From Dysgonomonas mossii DSM 22836 (GTDB lineage Bacteria; Bacteroidota; Bacteroidia; Bacteroidales; Dysgonomonadaceae): a stretch of DNA of 64,000 nucleotides. The stretch spans positions 84,624-148,623 of the forward strand of contig NZ_GL892010.1 of the NCBI RefSeq assembly GCF_000213575.1, read 5' to 3'. Numbering within the stretch: the first letter of the stretch is position 1; each line of letters starts with the position of its first letter. Position numbers and translations under genes: made by a program. Shown piece after piece: positions 43,669-52,564 of the stretch. The notes beneath the pieces were generated by a model that saw only the letters and a program-made list of their open reading frames with translations, made no database searches and had not been told where the DNA came from.

Positions 43669-44634
43669 ATGGGAAAAAAAGTAGCATTAGTCCTGTCAAG
43701 CGGAGGAGCCCGAGGATTGATTCATATTGGTGTAATTGAAGAATTAGAAAAACACGGTTATACTATAACTTCTGTTTCAGGGTCTTCAATAGGAGCTTTT
43801 GTGGGCGGTATGCATGCAATGGGCAGATTAAAAGAATTTTCAGACTGGATATGTACATTGAATCGGCTGGATGTTTTTAACTTGATGGATTTCACATTGA
43901 GTAATTGTGGCGTACTCAAGGCTAATAAAGTGTTCAAGAAGCTGGAGCGGAATATCCAGGACGTGCTTATTGAAGATATGAACATTCCTTTTGTAGCAAT
44001 GGCTACCGATATTGTTAATAATAAAGAAATAGCATTCACAACAGGAAGTTTTTATAAGGCTATAAGAGCTTCAATTGCTATACCAACCATCATAACTTCA
44101 GTCGATGAAAAAAATAGGATTTTAGTTGACGGCGGTGTTTTGAATCCTCTCCCTATCAGTCAGATAGAACGAAAGGAAGGAGATATACTTGTTGTAGTCA
44201 ATTTATATGGATTCGAAAAAGAAACAATCAAAAATGAACAAGAAATAGGTGAGAATAAGCCGGATGACGATTTTCATATTCGCAGGCTTCTGAATATATA
44301 TAATATCAGTATTAGTATAAAAAAAAGGATTGTTGCTTTTATCCCTAAAAGCAATGAACAAAGTCAGGGATATATCTCAATTATTAATAGGGTTGTTGGT
44401 TTGATGCTTCAAAAGAATGCGAATAATACTATTGAATTAAATAAGCCGGATATCATAATCGATATTCCAATAAATTCAGCCGGAACTTTTGAGTTCTACA
44501 AAGCAAAAGAATTGATACAAAAAGGAAGAACTGCAACAAGAAATAGTATTTACGAGTATAACAAAAGGAATCAACCTTATTTTGAGAAGACATCAGTATT
44601 AAATAGTCTGACATCAAACAGATCGACCGAGTAA
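43669..44634 (+). CDS. Patatin-like phospholipase (first copy)
   Basis: 321 residues. The oxyanion loop SGGARG (11-16), the nucleophile motif GSSIG with Ser40 and the catalytic Asp in DGG (Asp154) define the patatin Ser/Asp dyad. The family removes acyl chains from phospholipids or lipid-like esters. No signal peptide is present. The C-terminal region (about 200-321) is basic and family-specific, ending in a polar tail. It lies directly after the acyltransferase gene, so a deacylation/reacylation cycle is plausible. A 193-bp gap follows before the RND adaptor gene. Confidence 0.88.
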   Translation: MGKKVALVLSSGGARGLIHIGVIEELEKHGYTITSVSGSSIGAFVGGMHAMGRLKEFSDWICTLNRLDVFNLMDFTLSNCGVLKANKVFKKLERNIQDVLIEDMNIPFVAMATDIVNNKEIAFTTGSFYKAIRASIAIPTIITSVDEKNRILVDGGVLNPLPISQIERKEGDILVVVNLYGFEKETIKNEQEIGENKPDDDFHIRRLLNIYNISISIKKRIVAFIPKSNEQSQGYISIINRVVGLMLQKNANNTIELNKPDIIIDIPINSAGTFEFYKAKELIQKGRTATRNSIYEYNKRNQPYFEKTSVLNSLTSNRSTE

Positions 44635-44827
44635 ACTTAACAGGATAGGTTTGATGTTCAGTATTTTATGAAAGGCTTATGATTTAATTGGTTATAAATA
44701 AAGTTAGGCTCGACTGGGGAAATACAAAATTTTGAACATGTTTTCCTAAATTTTGATAAAAACTTTTTATTGGAATAAACAGAACTTTGCCATTGAAATT
44801 AAATAATAATAAGAACATATTTAAGGT

Positions 44828-45874
44828 ATGAAAAAACTGGTTTTAAAACAATGTTTCTATTGCTTGCTGCTCATTGGAGTGATATCTTGCTCTGTGAATA
44901 AAGAGGATAAAAAAGAAGAACGGAAGATACCTGTAAAGATACAGGAAATAAGTTCAGAGAACAGTAATTATAAACAAGAGTATATAGGCTCTGTTGAAGG
45001 TGAGAATGCGGTGGATATAAGCTTTCAGACAGCAGGTAATATAGAGCAGGTATACTTTCAGGAAGGGCAATTTGTCCAAAAAGGACAGCTCTTGGCTCGA
45101 TTAAATACAACCTCTTTGCAAAGTATGTATGATGCATCTAAAGCCACATTGAACCAGGCACAGGATGCTTATAACAGGCTAACGGTATTGCATGAGAACA
45201 ATAGTTTGCCTGAAATTAAATACATCGAAGTTAAAACAGCTTTAACTCAGGCTCAATCGGCTGAACGTATTGCCCGGAAAAGTCTCTCGGACTGCAACCT
45301 GTATGCTCCCTTCTCGGGAGTCATTGCAAAGCGATATTCAGATGCAGGAGCTAATATATTTCCGGGATCTCCCGTGTATAATATGGTGACTATAAATACG
45401 GTCAAAATAAAAGTTGCAATACCTGAAAAAGAAATATCCGCGATAAAGCTAGGACAAACATGTTCTGTTAAGATCTCAGCATTGAACAATCAGATTGTTG
45501 GAGGAAAGATTGTTGAAAAAGGAATATCTGCACATCCCATATCTCACACGTATGATATTAAGGTACAAATCCTCAATAAAAATTTACAGATTATGCCGGG
45601 GATGGTTTGCAAAGCTTATTTATCCAATGGAGATACAGCCGATGATCTGATCATTGTCCCTTTGAAATCAATCCAGTCTGATGCTTCCGGAAAACATTTC
45701 GTCTGGCTAAAAGATGCACAAGATAAAGCGGTATACCGGGAAATTATCCCAGGTAAATTGATAGGTAACGGAGTAATTATCGAACAAGGCCTTCAAAAAG
45801 GGGATATTCTGATTACCGAAGGTTACCAGAATATAAGCCCAAACTCGATAGTTACTGTATCTGAAAAACAATAG
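44828..45874 (+). CDS. RND efflux periplasmic adaptor (lipoprotein)
   Basis: 348 residues. The signal ends in a lipobox (GVISC, Cys21), so the protein is lipid-anchored in the periplasm. The barrel-sandwich halves (DISFQTAGNIEQVYFQEGQFVQKGQLLARLNT and DCNLYAPFSGVIAKRYSDAGANIFPGSPVY in part) flank a helical hairpin (about 95-145), followed by the beta-barrel (IKVAIPEKEISAIKLGQ) and membrane-proximal domains, as in AcrA/MexA. It connects the RND pump to TolC. A start box GAACTTTG (44782-44789) is near consensus. It lies 11 bp before the RND gene. Confidence 0.92.
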   Translation: MKKLVLKQCFYCLLLIGVISCSVNKEDKKEERKIPVKIQEISSENSNYKQEYIGSVEGENAVDISFQTAGNIEQVYFQEGQFVQKGQLLARLNTTSLQSMYDASKATLNQAQDAYNRLTVLHENNSLPEIKYIEVKTALTQAQSAERIARKSLSDCNLYAPFSGVIAKRYSDAGANIFPGSPVYNMVTINTVKIKVAIPEKEISAIKLGQTCSVKISALNNQIVGGKIVEKGISAHPISHTYDIKVQILNKNLQIMPGMVCKAYLSNGDTADDLIIVPLKSIQSDASGKHFVWLKDAQDKAVYREIIPGKLIGNGVIIEQGLQKGDILITEGYQNISPNSIVTVSEKQ

Positions 45875-45885
45875 AAAGATAGATT

Positions 45886-48800
45886 ATGAAGGAAGAAAAA
45901 GGTCTCATAGCCTGGACTATGAAATACAATAAGATCGTTATACTGATAGTCAGCATACTGGTAGTATTCGGTATTGTGGCTCTGAAAGTAATGCCTAAAC
46001 AGGAGTTTCCTATATTCACAATACGCCAGGGAGTCGTTGTCGGGGTATATCCGGGTGCAACATCGGCAGAAGTAGAGCAGCAACTGACTAAACCATTGGA
46101 ACGTTATCTGTTTACTTTCAAGGAAGTAAAAAAGTCGAAAACTTACTCTTATTCCAAAGACGGAATTACCTATGTCTTTGTGGAACTTAATGACAATGTC
46201 AATAATAAGGATGAGGTCTGGTCTAAAATAAAACATGGCTTATCACTATTTAAAATGCAATTGCCCGGTGGAGTCATAGCTTTAATTGCAAATGATGACT
46301 TTGGAGATACATCAGCCTTGCTTATAACGATGGAATCCGAGACTAAAAACCACAGGCAACTACAGGTCTATATGGAAAGCCTCGAAGATAAACTACGTTC
46401 TGTGGAATCGGTTTCAAATCTACGCCGTTACGGAGTGCAGAAGGAACAAATAAGCATCTATATAGAAAAAGAAAAAGTTGCCAGTTACGGCATTAATATC
46501 CTGAATTTATATCAAACATTACTGACAAAAGGCTTCATCACTGCATCGGGAAAAGTGGACAATGATGAGATGGTGGTTCCCATTCACATTACTCGTCCTT
46601 ACCAGTCGGAAACCGATATTGAGGAGCAGATCGTTTATTCAGATATACAGGGAAACCATATCCGCTTAAAGGATGTGGCACGGGTTGTCAGGGAATATCC
46701 GTCACCGGAAAGCTATACGACCAATAATGGTAAAAACTGCCTGATCTTATCAACAGAAATGCGTAACGGATATAACATTGTTCAATACGGTAAAGATGTA
46801 GATGCGGTTATTACAGATTTCGAGAAAACAATCCCTGATGATATCCGTATTAACAGGATTGCAGACCAACCACAAGTCGTAGATGCTTCAACCAATACCT
46901 TCCTGAAAGAATTATTAATTGCCATTATCGCCGTAATATTGGTTACAATGACACTTTTGCCATTACGGGTAGCCGGAGTTGCCGCATCCTCTATTCCAAT
47001 AACTATTTTTATCTCTATAGGCTTAATGTTCGCATTCGGTATCGAGTTGAATACCGTTACTCTGGCTGCCCTGGTAGTCGTCTTAGGTATGATTGTTGAT
47101 AATTCGATTGTAATTGTCGACAGTTATCTCGAAAAGCTGGATCACGGTATTTCCCGTTGGGAAGCAGCCATATCCAGTGCTAAGGAATATGCCAAGGCAA
47201 TCTTTTCCGCAACACTGGCTATCAGTATTACATTTTTTCCTTTTCTATTGACATTCAGCGGACAGATATATGATTTTGTCGTCACTTTTCCATGGACGGT
47301 ACTCGTCACTTTGAGCGTATCCCTTGGTGTCGCTATTATGTTAATTCCTTATATGCTCTACTTTTTTATCAAAAAAGGATTAAAAAGTGATGCAGTACAA
47401 GATCCGGATAAACCGCATAAAAAATCGTTGCTTGGCAAGATACAATCCGGTTATAACCGGCTGATAGAGAAAGTATTCAAATATCCGAAATTGACACTCT
47501 GTATAGGGATTGCTTCCATTGTCGGAGGTATTGCATTCGCCCTTACCTTACCTTTAAAGCTGATGCCTGTAGCCGAGCGGAACCAATTTGCCGTAGAAAT
47601 ATATCTGCCTCAAGGCAGCTCCCTGGAACAGACAGAAACGATAGCCAAAGATATGGAAGCGATACTCCAAAAGGATGAACGAGTACTATCAGTAACTACA
47701 TTTATGGGAATGGGCTCTCCCCGTTTTCATACAGTATACGCCCCAAAACTGGGAGGAACTAATTTTGCCCAGTTCATTGTAAATACGGAGTTTAATAGCG
47801 ATACCGAAGATATACTGGACGAATATGCTTCAAAATATGCTTATCATTATCCCAATGCCTTTGTCAAATTCAAACAATTAGATTATCAGTTAGGAGTCGA
47901 TGCAGACATTGAGGTCCGGATATCAGGAGATAGTATTCGTGATTTGAAATATTTTGCAGACAGTCTGATGATAGAGCTAAAGAAAATGGACGAACCTTTG
48001 CGTGTATATACCAACTTTGAAGAAATGTTGCCGGGGGTTAATATCACGCTTGACCCGGTTGAATCAAACCGATTGGGGGTTAATGAAACCATGCTGGGAC
48101 TAGGGCTGGCTTCGCGGTTTGGGGGAATGCCTATTACAACGGTTTGGGAAGGGGATTATTCTGTACCGGTAGTGCTGAAGTCGGCGTGGGAAAAGAAAGA
48201 TCCTGTAGCCGAAGATGTAGCCAACGAATATGTATCGGGGCTTGTCTCTCCGGCAGTACCTTTAAGACAGATAGCAAATATTTCCACTGATTGGAACGAA
48301 GGACAGATAGCTCACCGAAACGGAATAAGGACATTGTCTGTTTATGTGGATCTTAAACGAGGCGAAAAAGTCAGTAAGGTCCAATCAAGGGTTGAGGAAT
48401 TGGTCAATGATATGCAAGTGAACAAATCTCTGTCGAACAATATCAGTATATCGTACGGAGGGGTGAAAGATTTCAATGACGAGACCATCCCTAAAATTGC
48501 AAAGGGATTATTAGGCTCAATCTTTATTATTTTCTTCATACTCGTGTTCCATTTCAGAAAGATAAAACTAACTATACTGATATTAGGCTCAACCCTGCTC
48601 AGCATATTCGGAGCTACGCTCGGATTGAAAATTTTGGGGATGGATTTCAGTGTGACAGCCGTACTTGGAGTTATCAGCCTGATCGGTATTATTGTTCGTA
48701 ACGGTATTATTATGTACGACTATATTGAAGAATTAAGGTATAAAGAAGGACACTCGGTCTTAGAAGCTTGTATACAAGCCGGAAAACGACGGATGCGCCC

Positions 48801-49005
48801 AATATTCTTAACCTCTGCTGCTGCCTCAATGGGGGTTATTCCGATGATTATCAGTAAAAGTCCCCTTTGGTGTCCGATGGGTACGGTAATTTGTTTCGGA
48901 ACAATGATCTCTATGATTTTTATCCTGACCATGTTGCCATTGATATATTGGTATAGTTACAGAGGTGCTGATAATAAACTTAACCCGGAAATAGAAAAAT
49001 TATGA
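45886..49005 (+). CDS. RND efflux permease (AcrB/HAE-1-like)
   Basis: 1039 residues, full length, with twelve membrane helices in two repeats and two large periplasmic porter regions (about 40-330 and 560-870). The proton-relay positions differ from AcrB: helix 4 reads GMIVDNSIVIVD (one Asp then Asn instead of the Asp pair) and helix 10 reads IVRNGIIMYD (Arg instead of Lys). This variant is seen in a subset of RND pumps and could alter ion coupling. The substrate is unknown; surrounding lipid genes suggest a lipid or fatty-acid product rather than only drugs. The stop overlaps the TolC start (ATGA). Confidence 0.93.
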   Translation: MKEEKGLIAWTMKYNKIVILIVSILVVFGIVALKVMPKQEFPIFTIRQGVVVGVYPGATSAEVEQQLTKPLERYLFTFKEVKKSKTYSYSKDGITYVFVELNDNVNNKDEVWSKIKHGLSLFKMQLPGGVIALIANDDFGDTSALLITMESETKNHRQLQVYMESLEDKLRSVESVSNLRRYGVQKEQISIYIEKEKVASYGINILNLYQTLLTKGFITASGKVDNDEMVVPIHITRPYQSETDIEEQIVYSDIQGNHIRLKDVARVVREYPSPESYTTNNGKNCLILSTEMRNGYNIVQYGKDVDAVITDFEKTIPDDIRINRIADQPQVVDASTNTFLKELLIAIIAVILVTMTLLPLRVAGVAASSIPITIFISIGLMFAFGIELNTVTLAALVVVLGMIVDNSIVIVDSYLEKLDHGISRWEAAISSAKEYAKAIFSATLAISITFFPFLLTFSGQIYDFVVTFPWTVLVTLSVSLGVAIMLIPYMLYFFIKKGLKSDAVQDPDKPHKKSLLGKIQSGYNRLIEKVFKYPKLTLCIGIASIVGGIAFALTLPLKLMPVAERNQFAVEIYLPQGSSLEQTETIAKDMEAILQKDERVLSVTTFMGMGSPRFHTVYAPKLGGTNFAQFIVNTEFNSDTEDILDEYASKYAYHYPNAFVKFKQLDYQLGVDADIEVRISGDSIRDLKYFADSLMIELKKMDEPLRVYTNFEEMLPGVNITLDPVESNRLGVNETMLGLGLASRFGGMPITTVWEGDYSVPVVLKSAWEKKDPVAEDVANEYVSGLVSPAVPLRQIANISTDWNEGQIAHRNGIRTLSVYVDLKRGEKVSKVQSRVEELVNDMQVNKSLSNNISISYGGVKDFNDETIPKIAKGLLGSIFIIFFILVFHFRKIKLTILILGSTLLSIFGATLGLKILGMDFSVTAVLGVISLIGIIVRNGIIMYDYIEELRYKEGHSVLEACIQAGKRRMRPIFLTSAAASMGVIPMIISKSPLWCPMGTVICFGTMISMIFILTMLPLIYWYSYRGADNKLNPEIEKL

Positions 49006-50288
49006 AAATATATTATATACAAGCGATACTAGGTCTTGTTCTTTTTTCCTGTTCTTTACAAATAAAGGCTCAGAGTCAGTACGGATTGGAAGATTGTAAG
49101 AGGATTGCGATAGAGAATAATCGTAAGCTGAAAAACAGCCGGCTGGAAATCCAAGCTTCTGAACAATTAAAAAAAGAAGCTCTTACAAATTACTTCCCTT
49201 CTATTAGTGCATCAGGAACGGGGATACTACCCAAAGACCCATTAGTTTCGATGAATCTTGCCGGAATGTCATTAGGCTTGTTCGATAAAGGATTTCAAAC
49301 AGGAATAACCGTTACACAGCCCATATTTACTGGTGGCCGGATTATAATCGGAAATAAACTAGCAAATCTAGGTACTGAGGTCAGCCGGTTTCAGGCTAAA
49401 CTTTCAGAAAACGAAGTTCTATTGAATACAGAAAGTCTGTATTGGCAACTGGTATCCTTGTATGAGAAAGGCCAAACTCTGGATATAATAGATACACAGT
49501 TAGATACCTTGTTAAAGGATGTAGAACTTTCTTATAAAACAGGACTGATAACACATAATGATGTACTGAAAGTAAAATTAAAAAAGAATGAGGTGAAAAG
49601 TGCACGTATCAATCTGGAAAACGGGATAAAATTGGTAAAGATGTCTTTATGCCAAGAGATGAATCTGGATCTGATAGAAGCTGATCAGTTTAAGATTGCT
49701 ACGCCGGATATAGAGAGTCTAGAGTCTCCTGTAAATTATTATGTGGATCATAAAACGGCTTTAACGGACAGAATGGAGAGTAAACTTCTTGATAAAAATA
49801 TAGAAGCGACAAAATTACAGACAAAAATGAAATGGGGAGAATATTTGCCTACTATTGCAATTGGTGCTTCTTATTATGGCGAAAACATTGTTGATAAATG
49901 GAGAGATAATAGTATGGCCTTTGCTTCTGTCAGTATTCCTATATCCGGTTGGTGGGGAGGGTCACATGCCATAAAACGACAGAAAATACAAGAACAGATA
50001 GCCGTGAACAATAAAAGTGATACAGAAGAGAAACTATTGTTGCAAATGCAGAATGTAAAAAATGAACTGGATAATGCTTATAAACAGATTTTGCTGGCAA
50101 AAGACGGAGTAGAGCAGGCAACTGAGAATTTACGTCTAAACAGCAACTACTATAAAGTAGGAACGGTAACACTCACGGATGTATTGGATGCCCAGACACT
50201 ATTGCAGCAAAACCGGGATAAATATGTGGAATCGTATGCCGATTATCAGAAAAAACGAATTGAATATTTACAAGTAACGGGACGTTAA
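49002..50288 (+). CDS. TolC-family outer-membrane protein of the RND pump
   Basis: 428 residues. The signal peptide (cleaved near IKAQ) is followed by the two TolC repeats (LEDCKRIAIENNRKLKNSRLEIQASEQLKKEA; later VIQ-type coiled coils and the closing GTVTLTDVLDAQTLLQQNRDKYVES). It forms the outer-membrane channel for the adaptor and RND permease, with whose gene it overlaps by 4 bp. It differs from the TolC at 37048-38406, so each pump has its own duct. Confidence 0.91.
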   Translation: MKIYYIQAILGLVLFSCSLQIKAQSQYGLEDCKRIAIENNRKLKNSRLEIQASEQLKKEALTNYFPSISASGTGILPKDPLVSMNLAGMSLGLFDKGFQTGITVTQPIFTGGRIIIGNKLANLGTEVSRFQAKLSENEVLLNTESLYWQLVSLYEKGQTLDIIDTQLDTLLKDVELSYKTGLITHNDVLKVKLKKNEVKSARINLENGIKLVKMSLCQEMNLDLIEADQFKIATPDIESLESPVNYYVDHKTALTDRMESKLLDKNIEATKLQTKMKWGEYLPTIAIGASYYGENIVDKWRDNSMAFASVSIPISGWWGGSHAIKRQKIQEQIAVNNKSDTEEKLLLQMQNVKNELDNAYKQILLAKDGVEQATENLRLNSNYYKVGTVTLTDVLDAQTLLQQNRDKYVESYADYQKKRIEYLQVTGR

Positions 50289-50308
50289 CTTTTTTCATAC
50301 ATAATCTG

Positions 50309-50381
50309 ACCGGAGGAGGGCTGGACAAGAACCATCATACCTATACCTATACACTAAAAAAGCCCGGTTCTCCCTTCCGGT
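50309..50381 (+). other. Structured intergenic RNA between the RND operon and the thioredoxin-fold gene
   Basis: Nested pairings ACCGGA (50309-50314) with TCCGGT (50376-50381) and AGAACC (50328-50333) with GGTTCT (50366-50371), plus a competing GGGCT/AGCCC pair. No T run follows immediately, so it is more likely a processing or stability element than a strong terminator. Confidence 0.45.
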
Positions 50382-50396
50382 TATAATATAAACATC

Positions 50397-50822
50397 ATGC
50401 GGATCAAACCTATATATTTTGTATTAGCATTAGCCATACTTATCGCGGTATGCTACTTTGTAGGAAATAGTCAGCTTGATGAAAATAACATGTCCGTTGA
50501 TAATTCGTATTTGATACATCTTACACCGGATAATATTTCGGATAGTATCTCCGGGAAAACATGCATCGTACTTTTTTATATTTCAAACTCTGATGTTTGC
50601 AAAAATATGGAGTATAAACTGAACCATTTGGCCATGAGTAAAGATGAAACTATTCCTTTTTATGCTATCAATGTGGATAATGAAATAAAAGCCGTAGATA
50701 AATATAATATATCGGGGGTACCTAGTATAGTTTTATTTAGAAACGGAAAAGAATACAAGCGGATTATGGGTGTTATACCTGCATATAATCTGAAAATGAT
50801 CTATGAACGTGATATAAAATGA
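50397..50822 (+). CDS. Membrane-anchored thioredoxin-fold protein with SxxC
   Basis: 141 residues. One N-terminal membrane helix (about 5-22) is followed by a thioredoxin domain in the periplasm: strand CIVLFYISNSDVCKNMEYKL, then FYAINVD and the cis-Pro loop SGVPSIVLFRNGKE. At the CxxC site the sequence is S65-D-V-C68, so the first, nucleophilic Cys is Ser. Normal disulfide exchange is thus unlikely; it could act as a chaperone-like or monothiol protein. Its end overlaps the kinase-like gene by 4 bp (ATGA), showing translational coupling. Confidence 0.8.
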   Translation: MRIKPIYFVLALAILIAVCYFVGNSQLDENNMSVDNSYLIHLTPDNISDSISGKTCIVLFYISNSDVCKNMEYKLNHLAMSKDETIPFYAINVDNEIKAVDKYNISGVPSIVLFRNGKEYKRIMGVIPAYNLKMIYERDIK

Positions 50823-51577
50823 AAACAAATATTCATATTAATCCGAAATATAAAATATTGGATGAGTTTGTTTTATCGATACCTGGTATTTTTAAAGAAT
50901 CCGGAGAAATACTTTATGTGGATAGGAACGTAATAAAGAAGTATAATTACAAGGGCCTTGCAATAAATGTCAAGAGTTTTAAAGTACCTTCATTGATAAA
51001 TAAATTTGCCTATTGTTATCTGCGAGACTCAAAGGCTAAGCGCTCTTACGATCATGCTATATATTTAAAAACAAAAGGTATTGGAACACCTGACCCGATT
51101 GCTTATATTGAAATATTTAAAGGTTATCTTTTTGAAGAGTCCTATTATATTTCTATACATGAGAATACAGATGGAACAATCCGCAATATATTAGGCTATG
51201 GATCAGAAATCATAAATGACAGGTTACTGAGAGATTTCATTCAATTTACTGCTAATTTACACAATAATAATATTCTTCATAAGGATTATTCTCCAGGCAA
51301 TATATTGTATAGGGAAAAAGCAGGAAAATATCAGTTTTTACTTGTAGACTTGAACCGTATGAGATTGGGTAAATGTAATATTATTTCCCGGTGCAGAAGT
51401 TTCAGACGTTTAAAGTTAAACAAACAAGACATACGAAACATCGCAGAAACATACTCATGGCTCTGTGGATACCATACAGCTCCATGTTTTTTTCTGATAT
51501 ATTCTTATAATGTCTTATTCTGGAAAATGTTTTTATTTAAGCATCCTGAAGTTAAGCATCAAGCAAAACGAAAGTAA
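50819..51577 (+). CDS. LPS kinase (Kdo/WaaP/InaA)-like protein
   Basis: 252 residues with a protein-kinase-like fold. The catalytic loop is HKDYSPGNIL (His, Asp156, Asn161), and the metal-binding Asp is Asp177 in VDLNRM, in place of DFG. The N-lobe is short and basic (NVIKKYNYKGLAINVKSFKVP, with a candidate ATP-binding Lys). The family phosphorylates Kdo or heptose in the lipopolysaccharide core at the inner membrane. Given the neighbours LpxC and KAS III, the target is probably a lipid A or core sugar; that is inference. The stop is 24 bp before the KAS III gene. Confidence 0.8.
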   Translation: MKTNIHINPKYKILDEFVLSIPGIFKESGEILYVDRNVIKKYNYKGLAINVKSFKVPSLINKFAYCYLRDSKAKRSYDHAIYLKTKGIGTPDPIAYIEIFKGYLFEESYYISIHENTDGTIRNILGYGSEIINDRLLRDFIQFTANLHNNNILHKDYSPGNILYREKAGKYQFLLVDLNRMRLGKCNIISRCRSFRRLKLNKQDIRNIAETYSWLCGYHTAPCFFLIYSYNVLFWKMFLFKHPEVKHQAKRK

Positions 51578-51601
51578 AAACAGTCTATAAAAAGAACAAA
51601 T

Positions 51602-52549
51602 ATGTATATAAATGCTGTGGGATACTATATTCCGACAAAAAGAATTAATAATGAGTATTTCACTCAAACCAACGGGCTTACCGATGAGTGGATTCGCCAA
51701 CGTACAGGCATACGTTCCCGGGCAAGGGCGTCTGAAAAAGAAACATCGGAGTTTATGTGTTTTACAGCCGTAAAGCATGCATTGCCCAGGTTGCCTTATC
51801 CTATTGAAGACGTAGACCTGGTTGTTTTTGCCTCTTATACACCAACTGATACGGTAGTCACAACCGGGCATATCATCCAACGCGTATATAATATAAACCT
51901 GGCTAAGGTATTCTATGTTTCATCAGCCTGCTCTTCGTCTATCAATGCCATAGAAATAATACAATCTTTTTTTATATCGGGTAAAGCATCCAAAGCTCTA
52001 CTTGTCTGTGCAGAGAAGAATTCTTCTTATTCGGATGACTCCGACAAGATATCGGGACATTTGTGGGGAGACGGAGCCGTCGCGTATTTTTTCTCAAAGG
52101 ATCGTTTTTCTAATGAAGAAATACAAGTATTAGATGTAACCTCTCAAGGTTTGGGGCATATCGGAATGGGTACGCAAGCCATTACACTGAATCTGAAGAG
52201 AGGGAAGCTGCAGATGCCTATAGGCCGGGATGTTTTTTTACAGGCGTGTAAATATATGGCTAAAAGTGTAGAAGAAATTACCAGTAAGAATAGATACGAT
52301 ATTTCAGATCTGGCATACTTTATCGGGCATCAGGCCAATAGCCGAATTTTAGAAAATGTGATTAAACAATTAAATATACCGGAAAATAAAACAATGTCGA
52401 ATATACAGGAACTAGGTAACACGGGATCCGCCAGCACCTTACTGGTATTAGCTCAACACTACGAGCAATTAAAGACCGGAGATTTAGTTTGTATTTCAGT
52501 CTTTGGCGGAGGATATTCCTGTGGGGCATGCTTACTTAAGAAAGGATAA
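51602..52549 (+). CDS. Beta-ketoacyl-ACP synthase III-like (KAS III), active-site intact
   Basis: 315 residues with the thiolase fold. The complete triad is visible: Cys110 (SSACSSS), His243 (GHQANSR) and Asn273 (GNTGSAST), plus WIRQRTGI, typical of FabH, and GGGYSCG near the end. KAS III enzymes condense an acyl-CoA or acyl-ACP with malonyl-ACP, or in related proteins join acyl units in secondary lipid metabolism. The sequence opens differently from a housekeeping FabH (MYINAVGYYIPTKRINNEYF), so a dedicated role in this locus is likely. Its inactive paralogue is at 38442-39182. It lies 15 bp before LpxC. Confidence 0.87.
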   Translation: MYINAVGYYIPTKRINNEYFTQTNGLTDEWIRQRTGIRSRARASEKETSEFMCFTAVKHALPRLPYPIEDVDLVVFASYTPTDTVVTTGHIIQRVYNINLAKVFYVSSACSSSINAIEIIQSFFISGKASKALLVCAEKNSSYSDDSDKISGHLWGDGAVAYFFSKDRFSNEEIQVLDVTSQGLGHIGMGTQAITLNLKRGKLQMPIGRDVFLQACKYMAKSVEEITSKNRYDISDLAYFIGHQANSRILENVIKQLNIPENKTMSNIQELGNTGSASTLLVLAQHYEQLKTGDLVCISVFGGGYSCGACLLKKG

Positions 52550-52564
52550 TTAAAAGATAAAGAA

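Noticed and set aside
45823-46236. Minus-strand 137-codon frame across the adaptor/RND junction
   Set aside because: Antisense to two well-supported genes and rich in aromatic residues, as expected of a shadow.
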